A stretch of DNA of 5,807 nt from Desulfobacteraceae bacterium UBA2230 (GTDB lineage Bacteria; Desulfobacterota; Desulfobacteria; Desulfobacterales; Desulfosarcinaceae). The notes below the pieces were generated by a model that saw only the letters and a list, made by a program, of their open reading frames with translations, ran no database searches and was not told the origin of the DNA. The position numbers were made by a program, and so were the translations under genes. This document shows, one piece after another, positions 1 through 5,807 of the stretch; within the stretch, counting starts at the first letter, position 1, and every line of letters begins with the position of its first letter. Where the stretch lies: positions 1 to 5,807 of the forward strand of contig DDYQ01000243.1 of assembly GCA_002348005.1 (NCBI GenBank). Direction: 5' to 3'.

Positions 1-3
1 ACC

Positions 4-480
4 TCATACCCGGATGGCCGGGACAAAACGGTCCTCCAGATGGAGAAGGGTGTCGAACCGATAAACATACACCGTCAATCCCAACCATATCAGATCCCGT
101 ACAAGGGTTCTCCAGGACATGGGCGTTTCCAGGCTGGTAAAGCAACCACATCCAATGGGAATGTCGCGCATCAGGTTGACGGCGATGGCCAGTGAAAAAA
201 CGGCCAGCATGCCGGCCAGAATAGCGGCCGCCGATTTTGACCTTAACCCGATGATCAGCAGACATGCGCAGATCAATTCGGCCCAGGGGAGAATCACGGC
301 CGTGAAGTTGACGGACCAGTCCGGAATCATCTGATAGCTGGCGATAATTTCGGCGAATTCGGCACTGTAGTTGATTTTATTCAATCCGGCGTAGATGAAT
401 ATTCCGCCGATGTAAAGCCGTGCGGCCAACGCCAGGTACGGACGCATGTCCTCTATACACTCACTGAGCCTCAATCGCAT
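4..480 (-). CDS. MauE/DoxX-family redox-associated membrane protein
   Basis: This is a four-helix inner membrane protein of about 158 residues. From ATG 478-480 the helices lie near 17-35 (LYIGGIFIYAGLNKI, typical of DoxX/MauE), 59-79, 83-103 and 126-141. The basic loop R80-K82 between helices 2 and 3 fits the cytoplasmic side. This places the helix 3-4 loop, with C111-G-C113-F (codons 148-150 and 142-144), on the periplasmic side. A CGCF loop followed by a helix beginning SWRTLVRDL is characteristic of MauE/DoxX-like proteins. MauE works with TlpA-like MauD in disulfide formation in methylamine dehydrogenase, and the TlpA-like gene in this run makes a similar pairing plausible. The start is uncertain. 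ATG 478-480 overlaps the upstream gene by 20 nt and has AGGA three bases away. ATG 445-447 (147 residues) lies just after that gene's stop but has GAGG only two bases away. Still earlier starts would lie deep inside the rhodanese gene. The TGA stop is at 4-6. Confidence 0.85.
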   Translation of the reverse strand: MRLRLSECIEDMRPYLALAARLYIGGIFIYAGLNKINYSAEFAEIIASYQMIPDWSVNFTAVILPWAELICACLLIIGLRSKSAAAILAGMLAVFSLAIAVNLMRDIPIGCGCFTSLETPMSWRTLVRDLIWLGLTVYVYRFDTLLHLEDRFVPAIRV

Positions 481-1558
481 ATCCTTTGGACTGCCAGGCC
501 GAAAGACCGCCCGCCAGCACCGCCACATTTTGATGATCACGCTGGACCAGTCGGCGGGCGACGGCTTCATCATAGTGCCGGCTGATCGAACGGCCGTACA
601 CAATAATCGGTTTATCCGGATCGAGTTCGTTGAGTTTGATCATGTAGGCAATATCGAAGAGCGCCGGTGGAATGTTGAGCGCGCCGGCAATGTGTTTCTG
701 ATTGAAAAATTCCTGGGGCCGGGCATCGATAACCACGGCTTCGCCCCGGGCGATCAGGTCCTGCGCTGATGAAACCTCGATGGACGGCGGGGCGGGATGA
801 AAGAATCTTTCGGGGACCAGTTCGATACCATTGGGACTGAAATGGTTGAACAGAAGTCCCACCACCAGCGACACGAGGGCGATGACCAGGAAATCAAAGC
901 GGCTAACCCGGTTTGCCTGGTCGTGATAGGCTGTTTTCAGCTCGGAGATGGTCTGCTGCAAGGTGCTGCGGGCGCTGTCCGCCTCACCCAGGGCTTGCTG
1001 CAATGCCCTTTGTTTGCGATGCAGATCGGCGTCCAGGGTATGAATCTGCTGGGTGTTGAGGGCCTGGCCCAGTGCGCCGTTAAGAATAACCGTCAAATTC
1101 AACAGGAGTTCCACGCCATCCGCTTTCGGCGACCCTCCGTCTAGCGTTGTCCCGATGCCGAACATACCGGCGAACTGATCGCCTATCTGCCAAAAAATCA
1201 ATCCGGTCATGTCCTGCGGCCAGTTGTCCGCATCGACCCGCGGGTCGTCGCGCCGAATGATCTGGGCGATCGATTTGCCCGGCGCTTGTACGAGCGGGGC
1301 GTAGCGGGCGTGAATAGCGGGCCATTCATTCTCCAGCCGCTTTTGAAAATGCGCTTCAATCCCCCGGCAGACCAACGTACCGCTGCGCGTACCGGTGTTG
1401 AAAACCACTGTGAACCCGCAGGTCAGACCCAAAGAGCCCATGCTCATCAGCAGGAAGGTTTCCAGTATCTTGCGCGGCTGGACCAGCACGCTCAACTCTC
1501 TGGAAACTTCGTTGAGCGCTTTGAGATAGAATGTATGCTGGCTGACATGTTGGCCCAT
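461..1558 (-). CDS. Membrane protein: GAF-like domain, coiled coil, TM helix, inactive rhodanese domain
   Basis: This 365-residue protein has four parts. Residues 8-167 resemble a GAF domain, starting with a helix of the type LNEVSRELSVLVQPRKILETFL and ending with a helix near 148-167; this is the weakest call. Residues 168-216 are charged and Gln-rich and probably form a coiled coil. Residues 222-240 are one transmembrane helix (FLVIALVSLVVGLLF). Arg residues lie on its N-terminal side and there is no signal peptide, so the GAF part should be cytoplasmic and the C-terminus periplasmic. Residues 260-363 form a rhodanese domain: VIDARPQEFFNQKHIAGALN, then LAGGLSAWQSKGY. The catalytic-loop Cys is replaced by Gly (G322, in VYGRSISR), and residues 222-365 contain no cysteine, so sulfurtransferase activity is unlikely. 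A binding or sensing role, perhaps with its redox neighbours, is inferred. ATG 1556-1558 follows AGGGA at 1566-1570, 29 nt after the TlpA-like stop. The end overlaps the next gene. Confidence 0.85.
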   Translation of the reverse strand: MGQHVSQHTFYLKALNEVSRELSVLVQPRKILETFLLMSMGSLGLTCGFTVVFNTGTRSGTLVCRGIEAHFQKRLENEWPAIHARYAPLVQAPGKSIAQIIRRDDPRVDADNWPQDMTGLIFWQIGDQFAGMFGIGTTLDGGSPKADGVELLLNLTVILNGALGQALNTQQIHTLDADLHRKQRALQQALGEADSARSTLQQTISELKTAYHDQANRVSRFDFLVIALVSLVVGLLFNHFSPNGIELVPERFFHPAPPSIEVSSAQDLIARGEAVVIDARPQEFFNQKHIAGALNIPPALFDIAYMIKLNELDPDKPIIVYGRSISRHYDEAVARRLVQRDHQNVAVLAGGLSAWQSKGYAIEAQ

Positions 1559-1587
1559 GCGGGGTTCCCTGAATTGCCGGAACGGAC

Positions 1588-2136
1588 TCAGCGCGACGCT
1601 GTTTTGATCAGCTGGTAAAATGCATCGATATCTTTTAAAACCCCTTCATGCGTGTAAAGCACGCGGCCTTGCCGATCGAGCAGCAGAATAAAAGGTGTTT
1701 TGGGTTCTCCGAGCAGTTTGTGCACTTCGAATTTTTCATCCGGAATCACCGGATACCGGATGCGCCACTCCTTGCGGACCATCTCAACCTCCATGGGCGT
1801 AGCGCCGGCCGCGATGCCGATCATTTTCACCCGGTCCTTGAGTTCACGTTTTTCGAGACGACCCTGCAGGGCATTGAAAAGGGGCGCCTGTTCACGGCAG
1901 CGTGGGCAATATACTCCCAGAATTTCAAGCAATATCACGTCGGCGGCAACATCGGCGAGGGTGAATCCGGGTGCGGTAATGCCCAGATATTCGACATCCG
2001 CACGCATTGCGGGTGCCGCAAGCGTAAAGACGGGCAGCGTGCCACCTTTGATCGGCGGCTCGCACCGACCGGCTGAAAGGGGGCAAAGCAGCATCCCGAA
2101 CCAAATGCACGCGATCCAGACAGGTTTCAGTGACAT
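1588..2136 (-). CDS. Exported TlpA-type thioredoxin-fold protein (CPRC)
   Basis: This is a 182-residue periplasmic thiol-disulfide protein of the TlpA/redoxin group. Residues 1-22 look like a Sec signal peptide: K4, a hydrophobic run WIACIWFGMLL, and probable cleavage after LSA. C25 follows but is preceded by Arg, so the site does not fit a lipobox. The mature part begins with the family's typical GITAPGFTLADVAAD segment. The active site is YCPRC with C77 and C80 (codons 1906-1908 and 1897-1899) at the start of a helix, and the expected cis-Pro is P148 in EPKTPFILLLD. Tyr replaces the Trp often found before the first Cys. The fold looks complete and of normal length. It could reduce or oxidise periplasmic cysteines. 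MauD, the TlpA-like partner of MauE in methylamine dehydrogenase maturation, is a relevant analogue because a MauE/DoxX-like gene lies two genes downstream. The redox direction and substrate cannot be read from sequence. Confidence 0.88.
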   Translation of the reverse strand: MSLKPVWIACIWFGMLLCPLSAGRCEPPIKGGTLPVFTLAAPAMRADVEYLGITAPGFTLADVAADVILLEILGVYCPRCREQAPLFNALQGRLEKRELKDRVKMIGIAAGATPMEVEMVRKEWRIRYPVIPDEKFEVHKLLGEPKTPFILLLDRQGRVLYTHEGVLKDIDAFYQLIKTASR

Positions 2137-2144
2137 GTCCGTTT

Positions 2145-2148
2145 CTCC
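2145..2148 (-). promoter_or_regulatory. Ribosome binding site of the TlpA-like gene
   Basis: The minus strand reads GGAG here, eight bases before ATG 2134-2136. It lies just downstream of the TAA stop of the receiver-STAS gene (2158-2160) in a 21 nt gap. This supports both the chosen start and translation from a shared transcript. Confidence 0.65.
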
Positions 2149-2157
2149 ATTCGCACA

Positions 2158-2874
2158 TTATGCGGGTTCCAGGCCGGCGGTCGACTCAGTTACGAAAACA
2201 GGGGCCAGTTTGGAAATACCCACGATGTCGAAGATCGATTGCAGATTGACCGAGGGAGTGACCAGCGCCGAGGTCAATCCCTCTCGTTTTGCCTTCAGCA
2301 GTGTCTGGGCCAGAACCGCCAATCCGGCGCCGTTGACGGATGTACTTTCAGCCAAACTGATAACCAGACGGGGTTTTGAAAAGCCCAGCGCCGTGTCGTA
2401 GGCATGTTCCATATAGGCTTCGGAGGCGGCGTTGAGGGTCCCCTGGATACGGATCACGGCACTGTCTCCGATGACCAGCACCCGAATTTCGTCAGCCTTG
2501 CTGCTGATCAACCGCAACCGTTCTTCGGCCCGCTTTAAGGCCTGCTCCAGGGCACGGCGCTGAATCGGCTTGTTGATGAAATCGGCGGCATCCAGGTTAA
2601 GCGACTGCAATGCCAGATCCATATCGCCGTGGCCGGTGATCACGATCACTTCCGTGTGCGGGTCGAGAGCCTTGATTTGCTTCAACACCTCGATACCGTC
2701 CATTCCGGGCATCTTGATATCGGTGAATACGATCGGCGGCCGCTCTTTGCGAAACAGATCGAGGCCCTCCTCGCCGCTGGTGGCAGTCAAGGCGGAATAG
2801 CCATAAGCCTCCAGAAACAGGCTGAACATGGTCAATGTGGGACGTTCGTCATCGATCACCAGAATTTTACCCAT
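2158..2874 (-). CDS. Response regulator: receiver domain fused to a STAS domain
   Basis: This 238-residue cytoplasmic signalling protein has a CheY-like receiver at about 1-118. It holds the acidic pair D8-D9, phosphoacceptor D52 in FTDIKMPGMDG, switch Thr T80 in ITGHGD, and K102 in the NKP motif, so it should accept phosphate from a histidine kinase, none of which is in the window. A charged helical linker (about 105-128) leads to a STAS domain at about 130-232, the fold of anti-sigma-factor antagonists such as SpoIIAA. In place of the usual D-S-S/T-G-L phosphorylation motif it has N181-G-A-G-L185, so the standard Ser/Thr switch is missing. It has no DNA-binding domain, so its output is probably protein-protein contact, for example with an anti-sigma factor or another partner. 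Start ATG 2872-2874 is preceded by AGGAGG. It ends 21 nt before the thioredoxin-like gene. The domain calls are firm; the partner is unknown. Confidence 0.9.
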   Translation of the reverse strand: MGKILVIDDERPTLTMFSLFLEAYGYSALTATSGEEGLDLFRKERPPIVFTDIKMPGMDGIEVLKQIKALDPHTEVIVITGHGDMDLALQSLNLDAADFINKPIQRRALEQALKRAEERLRLISSKADEIRVLVIGDSAVIRIQGTLNAASEAYMEHAYDTALGFSKPRLVISLAESTSVNGAGLAVLAQTLLKAKREGLTSALVTPSVNLQSIFDIVGISKLAPVFVTESTAGLEPA

Positions 2875-2943
2875 CGCCCCTCCTCATGTTCCAGAGAGAT
2901 TAACCCCCTGATCGTTGCGGTCGCCCGAACGACCTCTGAAAAC
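2875..2943 (-). promoter_or_regulatory. Intergenic gap with strong Shine-Dalgarno for the receiver-STAS gene
   Basis: This 69 nt gap is the largest in the window. Its minus strand carries AGGAGG at 2879-2884, four bases before the ATG at 2872-2874, which supports that start. I see no convincing -35/-10 pair, no sigma-54 -24/-12 element and no T-tract terminator. The sequence therefore does not settle whether the downstream genes have their own promoter or are read through from the regulator gene. Confidence 0.6.
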
Positions 2944-5807
2944 TCAAGCCGCGGTCGTCTCTATTTTCTTCATCAAGGCAATGGTGGCGGGTTCCGGGGA
3001 AACCCCCAATTCAGTTCGCAGCACCTGGTCGAGGTGTTCATACACCTGCCAGGCCTCATTTATCCTTCCCTGCGCCGTATACAGCCGGATCAGATTCTGC
3101 GCCGCCGCTTCATTGCATGAATCGATCCGCAGAATCGTGCGGCAGTAATCCACCGCCTCATCCATTTGGTTCTGGAGCTGATGAAAGCCGGCCATTTTCA
3201 AAAGCACCTCGATGTACTCGTCTTTCAGGGCCCAGCGTTTCATTTCCACCCAGGGCGCATAGGGCTCCTCCGGCAAAAAATCTCCCTGATACAGCGCGGT
3301 CAGGGTACGGCCCAGCATTCCGATTCGGTCCATTTCACCATTGATGACGCACCGCTTGACCTCCTTGCAGGTCTCCAGAAACTGTTCCAAATCCACACAG
3401 CAGTATTTTCGGTCCAGGGAAACCAGATTGCCTTTGAGATGGATATAAGCGGAACCTTTTCCCTTTTGCAGACCGGGCTCCAGAATCTTGCGCAGGCGGT
3501 GCAGGGTGACTTTGAAATTCTGCAGGGCGGTCTCGGGACTGCTCTCCGGCCACAAATCATCCATAAGCAGGTCCTTGGGAATTTCCCGCAGACCGCGCAC
3601 CAGTATGGCTTTGAGCAGCAATTTGGGCCGCTGTCCGCCCCACGCGTCTTCCTCGATGACCGTACCATCGCGCAGCACGCTGAAGCCTCCGAACGTCTTG
3701 ACGACCAGGGCCGGCCTGCCGCTTTGACAGCCACTTTTAAGGGGTGTTTCGGAGGTTGCGACCGACACCTGCGCATGTTCCCGCCTGGCCATCGGCAGGC
3801 CGTCCCAGTGTTCAGGCATTCGAATCCTGTACTGCGATGCTATCCGGCCGATATCGGCCGCATCATCAGGCCCAAGCAGGATCAGGCGCTCGAAGCGGTG
3901 AACGTTTACGATGTGCAATCCATTCTTGAGGTTGCGTTCGCTCAACGCCCATTGACCGGTCTCATGCGCCCATATCCCCGACAGCAGAAAATTCTCGGCC
4001 AGAGAAAGTGGGTTTGCGGTTTGTTCAAAAAATCTCGATGCCTCGGGCAATACGGCAGCAGGGGTGTCATATTGTTGGAGGTGAAGGCTGGCCAGGGCCA
4101 GCAGTTGCCTGGTCCGCATCACGTGCAGGGTGTCCGGGCCACCCGAAACCATCTCCACCAATGCCTGGCGGGCTTCGACGGCCGCCTGGGAGTAATTGGC
4201 CTGGTGGTAATGGATCAAACTGCTGAGTCGATGCGCCAGGCCTTTATAGATCGGATTACCCGCCAGAAGCGCCACATCCAGGAGGTACCGGCACGTGGCC
4301 CGGGCTTCGGCGTACCGTCCCTCGTAGATTTCCAGGAATCCGCAGGCGTCCAGGTATGCGGGATAGAGGAACAGCAATCCGTAGGTCTCGATATCGCGAC
4401 CCACCGATCGGGTCAGGTTCCGCGCGGTCGTTAGATCGCCGCGCCGCAGCGAGAGTTCCACCTGCGCCATGGTCATCAGCACACCGTACTCATCGAGCGC
4501 GACGGCAGCTGGATCGGGACCGGTTTTGGAGAGCATTTCGCCGGCTTTTTCAAACTCGCCGGCGGTCGCCAGGGCCAGTCCCGATATAATCGCCGCCCGT
4601 GCCGCGAGTACCTCATTGCCCGTTTTGCGCGCCAAAACCAAGGCGTTGTGAGCCGCGGAGAGGCCTTTGGCGAGATCCAGCCCGCTCACGATATAGCCGT
4701 ATCCAACATAAAGCCACAGAAGTGTTTTGGCCCAGGCGTAATAATGGGTCGTGCTCTGGTGCACCAGCCAGGATTCCGCTTTTTCAACCCAGCGCAGGTA
4801 AACGGCCGGAGTCTGACCCAGCAGAATGCCGGCTTCGATCAGATGGGCCAGTGCCAGCATCTGACCGCGCACATCGTTGCGGGAGCTGAACCGGGCAAGG
4901 GCCGACTCAAAATCGTTCAGGCATCTGAGCCCGGCATTGACCCGGCCGGTCAGGGTCCGCAAAAAGAACAGCCAGGGATCGGATTGGCACTGATCTTCGG
5001 GGAAAGGGTTGATTTGCTCCGCCAATTCAGCGAATTGACCCCGGATTACCAGATCGGTGCTGATCCGCTTCAATCCCCCTGCCGCACGGTCGTAATCATC
5101 CGCCAGAAAGTGCCATTTGATGGCGGTGGCCGTTTCACCGCGGGCATCGTAGTAAGCGGCGATCCGAGTATAAAAAAGTTTCTGTTCGGCCGGAGAATAG
5201 CCGTCTCTGAAGGTTGCCCGAAGAAATTCACGGAACAAAGGGTGAAATCGATAGTGAACCTGATGGTGCCGGCTGTGGTGCAGTACCCGGATGAAAGAAT
5301 TGTTTCGAACCAGCTCGCGCAACTGCTGGCCGACATCCGCAATATCCAAAACTTCCGCCAGCATGTCCGCATTGAAGCTTTCGGGCATTGCCGCGCGAAG
5401 CAACAAGGGATGGCTGGAGGCCGGACAGGCATTGAATACCTCTTCTTGAAAGTAGTGACGGGTTTCATCGCAGAGCCTGGATGTCAGGTCGTGAGAGAGA
5501 TATTCGACCCACTGCTCGGGCGGCATACGTTCGAGCGTCTGGGCCAGCAGGATCAACGCGCCGGGCCAGCCTTCGGTCAGCCTGTGAAGCGTGGCGATGC
5601 ATTCATGGGGCAAATTGAACTGATGCAGCGCTTCGAAATAGATCTGAATTTCGTGGGGGGTCAACGCCAGGTCTTCGCTGTTGATCACCAGCATCTGCTG
5701 ATTGACAACGGCCTGCTGATATTCGAAAGGGGGTTGGCGCCGGGACAATATCCAGGTCCGTCCCTTGTGAATTGAAACATCGCACAGGCGGCGGATGATG
5801 GTGAATG
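2944..5807 (-). CDS. STAND (MalT-like)/TPR/BTAD transcriptional regulator, 5' partial
   Basis: This is a large signal-responsive transcription activator. The frame stays open to the right edge (953 full codons visible), so the start and the P-loop NTPase core lie outside. The TTG at 5746-5748 is an internal Leu, not a start: just upstream the frame reads residues typical of a MalT-type NTPase tail, running into the SRRQPP motif that matches the SR-x-x-PP sensor of this family. Numbering from that Leu, 1-190 is the end of the NTPase and its winged helix (TEGWPGAL near 58-65; YRFHPLFREFLRATF near 166-180). Residues 195-640 are helical TPR-like repeats, probably the inducer or partner sensor. 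Residues 682-772 form an OmpR/SARP-like winged helix (GGQRPKLLL, then TALQNFKVTLHRLRKIL). Residues 780-930 are a BTAD domain (APWVEMKRWALKDEY, ELGVSPEPAT). There is no LuxR-type C-terminal HTH; the winged helix and BTAD take its place. It ends 69 nt before the response regulator gene. The architecture is clear, but the inducer and targets are unknown. Confidence 0.9.
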   Translation of the reverse strand, partial: FTIIRRLCDVSIHKGRTWILSRRQPPFEYQQAVVNQQMLVINSEDLALTPHEIQIYFEALHQFNLPHECIATLHRLTEGWPGALILLAQTLERMPPEQWVEYLSHDLTSRLCDETRHYFQEEVFNACPASSHPLLLRAAMPESFNADMLAEVLDIADVGQQLRELVRNNSFIRVLHHSRHHQVHYRFHPLFREFLRATFRDGYSPAEQKLFYTRIAAYYDARGETATAIKWHFLADDYDRAAGGLKRISTDLVIRGQFAELAEQINPFPEDQCQSDPWLFFLRTLTGRVNAGLRCLNDFESALARFSSRNDVRGQMLALAHLIEAGILLGQTPAVYLRWVEKAESWLVHQSTTHYYAWAKTLLWLYVGYGYIVSGLDLAKGLSAAHNALVLARKTGNEVLAARAAIISGLALATAGEFEKAGEMLSKTGPDPAAVALDEYGVLMTMAQVELSLRRGDLTTARNLTRSVGRDIETYGLLFLYPAYLDACGFLEIYEGRYAEARATCRYLLDVALLAGNPIYKGLAHRLSSLIHYHQANYSQAAVEARQALVEMVSGGPDTLHVMRTRQLLALASLHLQQYDTPAAVLPEASRFFEQTANPLSLAENFLLSGIWAHETGQWALSERNLKNGLHIVNVHRFERLILLGPDDAADIGRIASQYRIRMPEHWDGLPMARREHAQVSVATSETPLKSGCQSGRPALVVKTFGGFSVLRDGTVIEEDAWGGQRPKLLLKAILVRGLREIPKDLLMDDLWPESSPETALQNFKVTLHRLRKILEPGLQKGKGSAYIHLKGNLVSLDRKYCCVDLEQFLETCKEVKRCVINGEMDRIGMLGRTLTALYQGDFLPEEPYAPWVEMKRWALKDEYIEVLLKMAGFHQLQNQMDEAVDYCRTILRIDSCNEAAAQNLIRLYTAQGRINEAWQVYEHLDQVLRTELGVSPEPATIALMKKIETTAA

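Noticed and set aside
481..603. N-terminal extension of the MauE/DoxX-like protein starting near 603
   Set aside because: This segment lies over the conserved C-terminal part of the rhodanese domain in another frame and reads as Trp/Arg-rich sequence with no family similarity. The DoxX-like helices begin only after 447.
2059..2070. Possible lipoprotein attachment at C25 of the TlpA-like protein
   Set aside because: The residue before Cys is Arg, which does not fit the lipobox. Ordinary signal peptidase cleavage after LSA is more likely.
1700..2401. Plus-strand open frame of 233 codons spanning the junction of two minus-strand genes
   Set aside because: It runs antisense across the TlpA-like and receiver-STAS genes, both of which have strong family motifs. 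Its translation is Ser/Arg-rich without recognisable features.
2919..2934. Small inverted repeat (5 bp GGTCG/CGACC stem with a 6 nt loop) after the regulator stop codon
   Set aside because: The stem is short and has no following T-tract. In GC-rich DNA it is expected by chance, so I do not call it a terminator or operator.
3166..4434. Long plus-strand open frame (422 codons) opposite the regulator gene
   Set aside because: It is in codon register with the minus-strand gene, so its stops correspond only to TTA, CTA and TCA codons, which are rare in GC-rich genes. The translation shows no recognisable domain.
5746..5748. TTG as the start codon of the large regulator
   Set aside because: The frame continues open to the window edge, and the residues upstream fit the MalT-like NTPase tail. 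The true start must be outside the window.
4648..5775. Long plus-strand open frame (375 codons) opposite the regulator gene
   Set aside because: It has the same register effect as the other antisense frame. The opposite strand carries clear MalT-like motifs, and no independent ribosome binding site or family motif is visible.

Overview
All recognisable genes in this window lie on the minus strand and are read from the right edge to the left. They form one compact run of five genes: a very large STAND/TPR/BTAD transcription regulator (5' end cut off by the right edge), a response regulator with a C-terminal STAS domain, an exported TlpA-type thioredoxin, a membrane protein joining a GAF-like domain to a rhodanese-like domain, and a small MauE/DoxX-type membrane protein. 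Gaps are 69, 21 and 29 nt, followed by a 20 nt overlap, so at least the last four genes look like a single transcription unit. There are no RNA genes, mobile elements, CRISPR arrays or substantial repeats, and no gene-free stretch longer than 69 nt.

The sequence is GC-rich, with Shine-Dalgarno-led ATG starts. MalT-like regulators ending in BTAD, two-component receivers, and TlpA/rhodanese/DoxX cassettes are the kind of content found in Desulfobacterota (former Deltaproteobacteria). This placement is inferred from gene style only; there is no marker gene in the window.

Right part (2944-5807): a signal-integrating regulator. It has the tail of an NTPase module, a helical-repeat sensor of about 450 residues, and a SARP-like DNA-binding/BTAD output module. 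Middle (2158-2874): a receiver-STAS protein whose STAS domain lacks the usual phosphorylatable serine. Left part (4-2136): three envelope proteins. The TlpA-like protein carries a periplasmic CPRC motif, the MauE/DoxX-like protein a CGC motif predicted on the periplasmic face, and between them sits a membrane-anchored rhodanese fold with the catalytic Cys replaced by Gly and no cysteine anywhere in its periplasmic half.

The most interesting reading is a periplasmic thiol/disulfide relay resembling the MauD/MauE pair, combined with a catalytically dead rhodanese linked across the membrane to a cytoplasmic GAF domain, and encoded next to two regulatory proteins. The link between the regulators and the redox genes is inferred from gene order and is not shown by the sequence.
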